Shown piece after piece: positions 1 through 5,604 of a stretch of 5,604 nt of DNA. The translations under genes and the position numbers were made by a program. This stretch comes from Pseudohongiella sp. (GTDB taxonomy: Bacteria > Pseudomonadota > Gammaproteobacteria > Pseudomonadales > Pseudohongiellaceae), in contig JAUSPW010000021.1 in NCBI GenBank assembly GCA_030652635.1, positions 1 through 5,604 on the forward strand. Direction: 5' to 3'. The notes beneath the pieces are model-generated. The model saw only the letters and a list, made by a program, of their open reading frames with translations. It made no database searches and was not told the DNA's origin. The number at the start of each line of letters is the position of its first letter. The first letter of the stretch is position 1.

Positions 1-176
1 AGCACCGCCGGGTTCAGCAGCAGATGTTCAGACGATGCATCGACCTGCATCAATTGCCATTGCGACAGGTCTGCCGGTGCTGCATCCGCCGGAAACAGCT
101 GGGGGCCACTGTTTTCCGAACAGGCGGACAACAACAAAAAGGACACAACTGCGATCCAATGATCTGTGATCTTCAC
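1..176 (-). CDS. Lipoprotein N-terminus, probable SO2930/HNE_0200-family diheme c-type cytochrome (partial, 3' end outside window)
   Basis: Reading from a GTG at 176-174, 58 complete codons are visible before the window ends. The protein begins with a short positively charged and hydrophobic signal peptide and a lipobox, LSAC, with the acylated Cys at residue 19. Ser at +2 suggests outer-membrane sorting. The mature part contains DLSQWQLMQ (about residues 36-44) and LLLNPAVL at the cut edge. From memory, the SO2930/HNE_0200 family has this kind of N-terminus before a region starting near PYDLN-PLF. That family encodes exported diheme cytochromes and is usually paired with a beta-helix protein, which is exactly the gene 18 bp upstream here. 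The GTG start is supported by an AGAGG Shine-Dalgarno sequence 9 nt away and by the complete signal peptide. No CxxCH haem motif is visible because the gene is truncated, so the lipoprotein call is firm and the cytochrome call rests on context and weak N-terminal similarity. Confidence 0.68.
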   Translation of the reverse strand, partial: MKITDHWIAVVSFLLLSACSENSGPQLFPADAAPADLSQWQLMQVDASSEHLLLNPAV

Positions 177-185
177 GGGTGACAG

Positions 186-190
186 CCTCT
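186..190 (-). promoter_or_regulatory. Ribosome binding site of the downstream lipoprotein gene
   Basis: AGAGG on the minus strand lies 9 nt before the GTG at 176, inside the 18-bp gap after the beta-helix stop codon. It supports a GTG start for a gene that has no suitable ATG. The tight spacing suggests translation from the same mRNA as the beta-helix gene. Confidence 0.6.
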
Positions 191-194
191 GGTA

Positions 195-1469
195 TTACAC
201 ACCCATCTCAGCGGGCAAACTGACCGGTGAGAGTTTGTCGTGTGAGCAACGATGGGTATCGGTGTCGACACGAGGATTTGCGTTGGCGTTTGCGGCGTCG
301 ATATTCAGTACCTGAGCATCACCATTGTTCACGCAAATGGCATAAGGTGCGGATTGCCGCTCGGGGTGCACCACGCCATCCCAGATAATATCCGGAAAGC
401 TGCCGTCCGCGCCGAACAGGGCTTGTCTGAGCATGTCGAGCTCCGGGAAGCCCGGTGCATTGCCGCCAGCGCCAAAGACATTGTCGTAAATAAAAATGGT
501 TTCCGGATACGGATCAAAATCGGCCGCCATCTGCCTGTCGTTGTAACCGGCGCTGAAATAGCTGGAGATGATGATGTTGGCGGTCTGGTTGCCATCAAAA
601 CGGTTATTGAATATTTCAACTTTGTCATTGGAGTTGATCAATACACCTGAGCCAGCAGGCACACTGGCCACTGCAGTGCCAGGCGGGGCAAAGTTGGCGG
701 TGTTGTTGCGCTCAATCACATTATTGTAAACACGCGTGCTGTGGCCAGGAATCGGCAGATTGGGCATGTTAAAAACCAGAATGCCACCCGTGTTGTTGAT
801 GGCTTCGTTTTCATATACATCGGCATTAAAACTGTTTTCAATTTCGATGCCGGCCACATTAAATTCAGCGCGGTTTCTGCGCACAATGATGTTTTCTGAC
901 TGGCCCACATAAATGCCTGCGTCGGACGCAGCAATGGCGACGGAGTCTTCAATCAGAGTGTTGCGGGTTTGTACAGGATAAATGCCGTAGGCGCCGTTGC
1001 TGGTATCTGGGCCGTTGGTCCACTCGGTGCGCACGCGGCGAATAATGATGTTATCGCCTCGGGCTATTTTGAGTGCGTCGCCCCGACTGTCTTCGATGCC
1101 AATGTCTTCGATAGTAAACCCGTTGCCGTTAACCAGCAGACCTTCACCGCCGGCTACCTGGTTTTTGAATGACAGCACCGTGCTGTCCATGCCGGCGCCA
1201 CGCAGCGTGATATTGTCGACGTTCAGGGTCAGGCTGCGATCAAAATTGAAGGTCCCTGCCGGCAGGCTGATGGTGTCACCGGGCTGGGCTTCCAGAAGGG
1301 CCAGCTGTAAGTCTGTGGCCGGATTGGCAACATTAATTTGTCGTGATGCGCTGGCGTGCTCTGTATGGTCTTCCATCGCTGGGGAGCACGCTACCAGCAT
1401 CGCCAATGCCAGCAAGCTTGCGGCAGCGGCTCTGGAACAGGATTTGAACCGGGTATTCTTCTGCGGCAT
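195..1469 (-). CDS. Exported lipoprotein with right-handed parallel beta-helix (two-copy beta-helix family)
   Basis: This 424-residue protein starts at the ATG at 1469. It has a basic N-terminus, a hydrophobic core (about residues 14-26) and a lipobox LVAC with Cys28. Ser at +2 is consistent with outer-membrane anchoring. After a short linker, residues about 50-100 carry the entry motif seen in pectate-lyase-like folds (QPGDTISLPAGTF, then ITLRGAG). Residues about 110-300 hold repeated rungs such as GFTIEDIGIEDS, DNIIIRRVRTEW, NIIVRRNRAEFN, ADVYENEAINN and VEIFNNRFDGN, the Asn-rich stacking pattern of a right-handed beta-helix. The C-terminal part (about 320-424) is less repetitive and contains Cys379 and Cys408, which could form a disulfide in the periplasm. 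The layout matches the beta-helix two-copy-domain family (TIGR03805, from memory), which is regularly paired with the SO2930/HNE_0200 partner. The next gene fits that partner. The fold is shared by polysaccharide lyases, epimerases and sugar hydrolases, but I recognise no catalytic set and name no reaction. A longer reading frame runs upstream to 1622. The start at 1469 is preferred because of its GAGGAG ribosome binding site and the signal peptide. Confidence 0.88.
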   Translation of the reverse strand: MPQKNTRFKSCSRAAAASLLALAMLVACSPAMEDHTEHASASRQINVANPATDLQLALLEAQPGDTISLPAGTFNFDRSLTLNVDNITLRGAGMDSTVLSFKNQVAGGEGLLVNGNGFTIEDIGIEDSRGDALKIARGDNIIIRRVRTEWTNGPDTSNGAYGIYPVQTRNTLIEDSVAIAASDAGIYVGQSENIIVRRNRAEFNVAGIEIENSFNADVYENEAINNTGGILVFNMPNLPIPGHSTRVYNNVIERNNTANFAPPGTAVASVPAGSGVLINSNDKVEIFNNRFDGNQTANIIISSYFSAGYNDRQMAADFDPYPETIFIYDNVFGAGGNAPGFPELDMLRQALFGADGSFPDIIWDGVVHPERQSAPYAICVNNGDAQVLNIDAANANANPRVDTDTHRCSHDKLSPVSLPAEMGV

Positions 1470-1475
1470 GACGTG

Positions 1476-1481
1476 CTCCTC
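1476..1481 (-). promoter_or_regulatory. Strong ribosome binding site that fixes the beta-helix gene start
   Basis: GAGGAG on the minus strand sits 6 nt before the ATG at 1469. It settles the start in favour of 1469 over two upstream in-frame options, the ATG at 1547 that overlaps the previous stop codon as ATGA and the start of the open frame at 1622. Neither of those has a ribosome binding site at normal spacing. Confidence 0.8.
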
Positions 1482-1543
1482 GTTGTTTTTATGAATGTGT
1501 TCAAAACTAACGCGCAGCCCGGTGATTTGCAAGCTGCCAATGG

Positions 1544-4500
1544 TCATGATGTAAGAGCAGGATGCTCCGCAATTGGGCGATCCAGATAGTATCCCTGCAC
1601 CATATCCACACCCAGCGCGCACAACATCTCGTAGGTTGCGCGATCTTCTACAAATTCAGCGACAATCAACTTGCGCAGACCGCGCCCAACATCAATCATG
1701 GCTTTCACAAAGGCCTGGTTGTCCTGATTGTTGGGTAAGTCACGAATAAACAGACCGTCGATTTTTAACACCTGTACGCCCAGGTATTTCAGATACGCAA
1801 AGGTCGAAAACCCGGTGCCAAAGTCGTCAAGGCACACCAGACAGCCGGTCTGTTGTAAGGCTTCTATAAAACGTTGAGCATCCTGCATCTCGGAGACAGC
1901 GGCTGTTTCGGTCAATTCAATGATCAGCCGCTCGGGTGCCACGTTCATTTCCTGCAGCAGCGCGTGGATGGTTTTGGGTAAACCCGGCTCATCAAAGCTG
2001 CGACCGGATATATTGACCGCCAACGCTGGCAGTGTCGGGTGGCTGGCCAGCGTGCGTATGCTTTCGCGTAACACCCATCGGTCTATCTCCAGAATCTGCC
2101 CGCTTTTTTCAGCAATCGGAATAAATTGCCCTGGCATGATGATGGAGTCCGGATGCACCGGGTCGCGCATGCGCACCAGTGCTTCCAGATGGCTCAATGT
2201 GCCGTCGCTGGTTTTGTAAATGCCCTGGAAGTGCAGTTCCAGTAAGTCTTGCTCGAGGCAGGTCGCAATGCGGCTGACCCAATTCATGCGCGCGATCATC
2301 AGTTCGCTGAGATCTTTGTCGGGGTCATAAATTGACCAGTTGTTTTTGCCGGCATTTTTGGCCTGATACATAGCGCTGTCGGCGTGTGCGATCAGGTCCT
2401 CGGTATTGTCACCATGTTGCGGGAAAATGGTGATGCCAATGCTGGTGGTCAGGCGTAAGTTGCTACCGCGGAATCGGAAGGGCAGTGCCGCAATGGCATG
2501 GCGGACACGTTCGGCCAGCGGGATAGGTGAGTCATTCGGGCCCAGTTCGGTGAGAATGGCAAATTCGTCACCCCCCAGGCGCGAGAACATTTCACCTTGT
2601 CTGACCAGACTGGATACCTCGCCAGCGGTTCGCACCAGCACCGTATCACCTGCGCGATGACCAAAGGTATCGTTGATATATTTAAAGTCGTCCAGATCAA
2701 AGTACAACAACGCAAAGTGGGTATTGTTACGTCTGGCGCTGAGGATCATCCATTCCATTTGCTGCTGGAACCGATGGCGGTTGTGCAAGCCGGTCAATGG
2801 ATCGTGTTCTGCCAGATAGACCAGTTGCTGGGCGGTCTGACGCTCATGGGTCACATCTTCGTAGATCCACAGCCGGCCCATGACACGACCGTCGGGATCA
2901 CATACCGGGTAAGACAATTGTGTCAGTATGCGCCCGTCATACAGATCAACCTCAAATCGTTCACTGATTTCATGGGTGTCGAGTACATGCAGGACATGTT
3001 TTGACGCATGATCGGGCCGTGCAAAACGGTGCGTAGAATGTTCAAGTACGGTGCGGGTGGTCACGCCGACCAGTTCAGCTTTTTCATCAACCGCCCACAT
3101 ACGTCGGAATGCCGGGTTTACGTATTCCACACAGCCTGCTCTGTCTTCAAACAAGATGCCGATACTCATGGCAGACAGCAGCGCCGCCATACGCCCTTGC
3201 TCGCGTTGTGCCAGATTCAATAATTGTTGTTGCTGCTGCGCGGATTCACGCAGTGCTACCATCGTGGTTTGTTGTTCTGTGACATCCAGCACGGTTCCGG
3301 AAAAGCGTTGGATGCGGCCTTGCGCGTCAGGGATTGCCTGCCAGCTGGGTTTTAAGCTGCGCGCGGGGCCAACCTCGGGATTTGTGCGGTAGATACTGGC
3401 GTCTGGCGCCTTGTTCTCCTTCATGGCACTCATCGCTGCAAGTACTTGAGCACGATCATCCGGATGTACCAGTTTCAGATAAGTTTCGATGTCTGGTGGT
3501 TCGTTTGCCAGATCCAGGTTGAACATCCGGAACATCTGATTTGACCAGTGCCCACGCCCGGTGCCTGGATCAAGTTCCCAGTGCCCGAGTCCCCCCAGTT
3601 GCTCTGCACGCTCCAGGCGATTGCGTGATTCCACCAGCTCGTCCGCGTCAAACACATGGCCTTGCAGGTACAACAGATTGTCAAGCTCGTCGTAGATGCC
3701 TGCACCACGTTCGCTGACCCAGTTGCTGCGACCGCTACGGGTAATAATGCGAAAAGAAATGTCATATGAACAGCGTCTGGCCAGCGCGTCCTGCACTATT
3801 TTCCAGGCGCGATCGCGATCGTCCGGGTGGGTCATACGATCAAGGGTGATGACCGACGGGTGACGAAAATCGTTAATGGTGTAACCTGACAATTCATGGA
3901 TGTTGCCGGCCATATAAATCAGCGACCATTCACGGTCATTGCGGCAGCGATACACAAAACCATCGATGCCTTGCAGCATATTTTCCACGTCATTCACAAT
4001 GCTGAAGGTGGTTTTGTACGTAATTGCCATTAACGCGATTACCAGCACAATGGCACACAAAGCACGAGGGACCGCAACCGGCATTCCGCTCAGTTGCAGA
4101 AAATCCTGCGTGGTGGGAAACAGCGGAAGTACGTCCGGCCCGCCATTAAAGATGCTGAGCCCGGCATATACAAACAAGGTCACACCCGCGATTGAGAACC
4201 AGATGTCCGCGCGCTCTTTTTGCTCTCTGTTATCAATGGTGGTCAAGCTGGACGTGGAGGTGAAACGTGCCTGCAAAAATATCAATCCCGACATCACTGC
4301 GCCGGGTACACCAAGCAGATAACGACCAATCACATTGAGTGTGTCGGAGGTCATGCCAAGCGATATCAACATCAGCAGTGACAGTGGCAGCACAATGGCA
4401 TAGGCGGGAACGGCTTTGATAAAAGCCCTGCGGCCGAATTCAAATAAGGCAACAAATGACAGCAACGTTAAAAAATTGCCAAAAACCGTGAGCCCTGCAC

Positions 4501-4699
4501 CGGGTTTTATCAGCAGGGTTGCCAGCACAAATTCCAGAATGCCATGCAGGAGGCCAAAACAGCCCAATAGCCACAGATTACCGGAAAACGCCAAGCGGCT
4601 GTTGCGAGGCAGTGCCAACGCAATCGCGCCCAGCACTACAAACGCCGTACCATAAAACTGATATACCAGAAACAGATTGTCGGCCAGCCAATTGATCAT
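1544..4699 (-). CDS. Membrane-bound 7TM-PAS-PAS-PAS-GGDEF-EAL protein, probable bifunctional diguanylate cyclase/c-di-GMP phosphodiesterase
   Basis: This 1051-residue inner-membrane protein has two c-di-GMP catalytic domains. The N-terminus has seven predicted hydrophobic segments (about residues 9-30, 41-62, 68-90, 98-116, 123-143, 167-185, 208-228), so the N-terminus would be periplasmic and the rest cytoplasmic. PAS domains follow at about 238-355, 361-477 (both with HPDDR, typical of the PAS_3 type) and 505-618. A Gln-rich probable coiled coil (about 475-505, five Gln at 488-492) lies before the third. The GGDEF domain (about 627-795) has FDLDDFKYIND with Asp668 and Asn676, Asp685 and an intact GGDEF at 709-713, so cyclase activity is expected. 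The product-inhibition site is R700-Q-G-E703 instead of RxxD. The EAL domain (about 805-1047) has EALVR from Glu839, Asn896, Glu928, Asp958-Asp959, Lys979, Glu1015, Glu1018 and Gln1035. Their spacing equals that of active phosphodiesterases such as RocR, so hydrolysis is also expected. The usual AEGVE loop reads AEFVE. The start at 4699 is chosen for its AAGGA ribosome binding site. The frame opens 22 codons earlier, but that extension is polar and unlike a membrane N-terminus. PAS ligands and net activity cannot be read from the sequence. Confidence 0.95.
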   Translation of the reverse strand: MINWLADNLFLVYQFYGTAFVVLGAIALALPRNSRLAFSGNLWLLGCFGLLHGILEFVLATLLIKPGAGLTVFGNFLTLLSFVALFEFGRRAFIKAVPAYAIVLPLSLLMLISLGMTSDTLNVIGRYLLGVPGAVMSGLIFLQARFTSTSSLTTIDNREQKERADIWFSIAGVTLFVYAGLSIFNGGPDVLPLFPTTQDFLQLSGMPVAVPRALCAIVLVIALMAITYKTTFSIVNDVENMLQGIDGFVYRCRNDREWSLIYMAGNIHELSGYTINDFRHPSVITLDRMTHPDDRDRAWKIVQDALARRCSYDISFRIITRSGRSNWVSERGAGIYDELDNLLYLQGHVFDADELVESRNRLERAEQLGGLGHWELDPGTGRGHWSNQMFRMFNLDLANEPPDIETYLKLVHPDDRAQVLAAMSAMKENKAPDASIYRTNPEVGPARSLKPSWQAIPDAQGRIQRFSGTVLDVTEQQTTMVALRESAQQQQQLLNLAQREQGRMAALLSAMSIGILFEDRAGCVEYVNPAFRRMWAVDEKAELVGVTTRTVLEHSTHRFARPDHASKHVLHVLDTHEISERFEVDLYDGRILTQLSYPVCDPDGRVMGRLWIYEDVTHERQTAQQLVYLAEHDPLTGLHNRHRFQQQMEWMILSARRNNTHFALLYFDLDDFKYINDTFGHRAGDTVLVRTAGEVSSLVRQGEMFSRLGGDEFAILTELGPNDSPIPLAERVRHAIAALPFRFRGSNLRLTTSIGITIFPQHGDNTEDLIAHADSAMYQAKNAGKNNWSIYDPDKDLSELMIARMNWVSRIATCLEQDLLELHFQGIYKTSDGTLSHLEALVRMRDPVHPDSIIMPGQFIPIAEKSGQILEIDRWVLRESIRTLASHPTLPALAVNISGRSFDEPGLPKTIHALLQEMNVAPERLIIELTETAAVSEMQDAQRFIEALQQTGCLVCLDDFGTGFSTFAYLKYLGVQVLKIDGLFIRDLPNNQDNQAFVKAMIDVGRGLRKLIVAEFVEDRATYEMLCALGVDMVQGYYLDRPIAEHPALTS

Positions 4700-4705
4700 C
4701 AGACA

Positions 4706-4710
4706 TCCTT
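4706..4710 (-). promoter_or_regulatory. Ribosome binding site that fixes the GGDEF-EAL gene start
   Basis: AAGGA on the minus strand lies 6 nt before the ATG at 4699. It supports that start over the in-frame codon at 4765, which would add 22 residues without a clear Shine-Dalgarno sequence and would begin only 11 nt after the stop codon of the CYTH gene. Confidence 0.7.
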
Positions 4711-4736
4711 GTTTGTCACGGGATTGACCCAAGCAT

Positions 4737-4753
4737 AGGCGAAGTACTTGCCT
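4737..4753 (-). repeat. Imperfect inverted repeat in the CYTH to GGDEF-EAL gap
   Basis: AGGC and GCCT arms flank an 8-bp perfect palindrome, AAGTACTT, with one extra base on one side. It lies in the 77-bp gap between the CYTH stop and the GGDEF-EAL start. As RNA the stem would be short and no U-run follows in the direction of transcription, so it does not look like an intrinsic terminator. It could be an operator or chance. A weak sigma-70-like pair overlaps it, with TATGCT at 4737-4732 and CTGGTA at 4761-4756 separated by 18 bp. Its -35 element is poor, so I do not call a promoter. Confidence 0.25.
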
Positions 4754-4776
4754 AATACCAGCCACTTAGCCACGCT

Positions 4777-5274
4777 TCAGTCCTCTGCGGGCAAGGTCTT
4801 CAGCGCGAGTACTGAGTTGCGGTAGCGGGCGTCCTGCGAGACCTCTTTTCCCAGCCATGGCGGCTTGTTGAAGTGCTCGTGCTCTTCCCTCAGTTCAATC
4901 TCCGCCAGCCATAATCCCTGATGGATGCCGTGAAATTCATCGACTTCCCACAGGTGATTTTTAACAGGGATGACATGGCGGGTTTTAGTAATGGTGTGGC
5001 CAACGCACATTTGCATCAATTGCTGTGCGTCACTCAGCGGTATTGGATATTCGAACTCAGACCGGCTGATGCCAGTGGTCTTGCCCTTGATCGTCAGAAA
5101 CGCGTCGTTACCCGCGATGCGCACGCGCACTGTGGCGCCTTTGTTGCCATCCGCATCGTCGCTGCGGCTCAACCACGCTTGACTGATAGCAATGCGTTTT
5201 GCGTCGACAAGCGCGCCGGATTGTGTCAACAGATCAACATCAACCAGAAATTTACGTTCAATCTCGATTGCCAT
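4777..5274 (-). CDS. CYTH-domain triphosphate tunnel metalloenzyme, probable inorganic triphosphatase
   Basis: This 165-residue cytoplasmic protein opens with the CYTH signature E-x-E-x-K (Glu4, Glu6, Lys8 in EIERKFLV). It then shows the alternating charged residues that line the tunnel: Arg50 and Arg52 (TVRVRI), Lys63 and Lys65 (TIKGK), Arg71, Glu73 and Glu75 (RSEFEY), Arg99 (TRH), Glu110 and Asp112 (WEVDEF) and Glu125 and Glu127 (AEIEL). The C-terminal PPWLGKEV then DARYRN closely resembles the short single-domain triphosphatase of Nitrosomonas europaea (compared from memory). That family binds triphosphate through Lys and Arg and metal through Glu, and the bacterial short forms hydrolyse tripolyphosphate. 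Class IV adenylate cyclase and thiamine triphosphatase share the fold but fit less well. The ATG at 5274 places the signature at the N-terminus as is normal for the family, with a weak GGA 6 nt upstream. An in-frame GTG at 5295 would add seven residues. The position of a conserved family Tyr is Trp34 here. The gene starts 32 bp after the receptor stop codon and may be cotranscribed with it. Confidence 0.9.
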   Translation of the reverse strand: MAIEIERKFLVDVDLLTQSGALVDAKRIAISQAWLSRSDDADGNKGATVRVRIAGNDAFLTIKGKTTGISRSEFEYPIPLSDAQQLMQMCVGHTITKTRHVIPVKNHLWEVDEFHGIHQGLWLAEIELREEHEHFNKPPWLGKEVSQDARYRNSVLALKTLPAED

Positions 5275-5306
5275 GATGAGTCCGGCGCGCGTCACTTAAC
5301 AAATTT

Positions 5307-5604
5307 TTAGAACGGGTGCCGTGCGCTTAGCATGACATGGCGCCCCAAGGTATTGTAACCATCCACCACCTCGTAGTTTTTGTCCAGCAGATTGCCGACC
5401 TTGAACTGCAGGTTCAGTGCCGGCATCAGATGCCATTCAACCACTGTGTCCAACACCCCGTAACCTGCAACGCGTGATCGACCGAAGGTAACCGGGTCAA
5501 GATCGGCCTGATGGCTGCGCACTTGCCAGTCCAATAACAACGAGAACTGCTCAAAACGTTTTGAAGTGCTCAGGCTCAATTGCTGATCCGGGCGGCGCAG
5601 CAAA
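5307..5604 (-). CDS. BtuB-like TonB-dependent outer-membrane receptor, C-terminal end (partial, 5' end outside window)
   Basis: The last 99 or so residues of an outer-membrane beta-barrel are visible, with the reading frame open at the window edge. The segment begins LRRPDQQLSLS, like the LPRRAKQQ stretch in the last part of BtuB. It continues with amphipathic strands (FSLLLDWQVRS, LDTVVEWHLMP, LNLQFKVGNLLDKNYE) and ends in GYNTLGRHVMLSARHPF. The NLLDKNYE turn, the GYNT-GR motif and the terminal aromatic Phe needed for barrel assembly are all typical of the cobalamin transporter group of TonB-dependent receptors. The plug domain, TonB box and signal peptide are outside the window, so the substrate is not certain. 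Vitamin B12 is the first guess and other siderophore-like ligands remain possible. Any cobalamin riboswitch would be upstream, out of sight. No terminator is evident in the 32 bp before the CYTH gene. Confidence 0.85.
   Translation of the reverse strand, partial: LLRRPDQQLSLSTSKRFEQFSLLLDWQVRSHQADLDPVTFGRSRVAGYGVLDTVVEWHLMPALNLQFKVGNLLDKNYEVVDGYNTLGRHVMLSARHPF

Noticed and set aside
252..650. Plus-strand open frame of 132 codons opposite the beta-helix gene
   Set aside because: It lies fully antisense to a well-supported lipoprotein gene, has no recognisable domain and reads as a shadow of its codon pattern.
997..1494. Plus-strand open frame of 165 codons covering the 5' part of the beta-helix gene
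   Set aside because: Low-complexity Ser/Arg/Pro-rich translation opposite the signal peptide and beta-helix coding sequence. No family resemblance.
1521..1543. Possible sigma-54 promoter, TTGGCAGCTTGCAA on the minus strand
   Set aside because: The GG and GC elements are much closer together than the -24/-12 spacing requires, and part of the match is the end of the upstream gene region.
2597..3004. Plus-strand open frame of 135 codons opposite the third PAS and GGDEF region
   Set aside because: Antisense to conserved GGDEF-EAL coding sequence, with no domain or credible start context.
3210..3240. Short CAG/CAA trinucleotide run
   Set aside because: It encodes five Gln in the coiled-coil linker of the GGDEF-EAL protein. 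Too short and mixed in codons to call a repeat element.
3805..3825. GCGATCGC-type octamer reminiscent of cyanobacterial HIP1
   Set aside because: A single occurrence explained by Asp-Arg codons in the first PAS domain. The rest of the window does not look cyanobacterial.
5275..5306. Possible terminator or promoter in the AT-rich stretch after the receptor gene
   Set aside because: No stem followed by a U-run, and no spaced -35/-10 pair fits in 32 bp before the CYTH start.
4921..5310. Plus-strand open frame of 129 codons opposite the CYTH gene
   Set aside because: The minus-strand frame carries the full set of CYTH tunnel residues, so the plus-strand frame is a shadow.

Overview
The window appears to come from a Gram-negative bacterium, most likely a gammaproteobacterium. 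It shows a BtuB-like TonB-dependent outer-membrane receptor, two lipoproteins with clear lipoboxes and a large GGDEF-EAL signalling protein, at moderate GC content. I cannot place the genus from sequence reading alone. All five genes lie on the minus strand, so transcription runs from high to low coordinates. Coding density is high, with intergenic gaps of 32, 77, 74 and 18 bp. I see no tRNA, rRNA, CRISPR array, insertion sequence or other mobile element.

Layout in transcription order. (1) 5604-5307: C-terminal end of a TonB-dependent receptor resembling BtuB, cut by the window edge. (2) 5274-4777: a 165-residue CYTH-domain protein of the triphosphate tunnel metalloenzyme type, probably an inorganic triphosphatase. 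(3) 4699-1544: a 1051-residue membrane c-di-GMP enzyme with a 7-TM N-terminus, three PAS domains, GGDEF and EAL. Both catalytic sites look intact, while the GGDEF inhibitory site is altered to RxxE. (4) 1469-195: a 424-residue lipoprotein with a right-handed parallel beta-helix. (5) 176-1: the start of a second lipoprotein, whose first 58 residues fit the N-terminus of the SO2930/HNE_0200 family of diheme c-type cytochromes.

Genes 4 and 5 are the most interesting part. They are 18 bp apart and match a recurrent two-gene unit: a beta-helix two-copy-domain protein followed by the SO2930/HNE_0200 partner. To my knowledge its function is undescribed. Both proteins appear to be exported and lipid-anchored, so a periplasmic or cell-surface redox or carbohydrate-related role is plausible but unproven. 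Genes 2 and 3 would act in the cytoplasm and inner membrane on triphosphate and on c-di-GMP. Whether the five genes form one operon is open. The two larger gaps could hold promoters, but I see only weak candidates.
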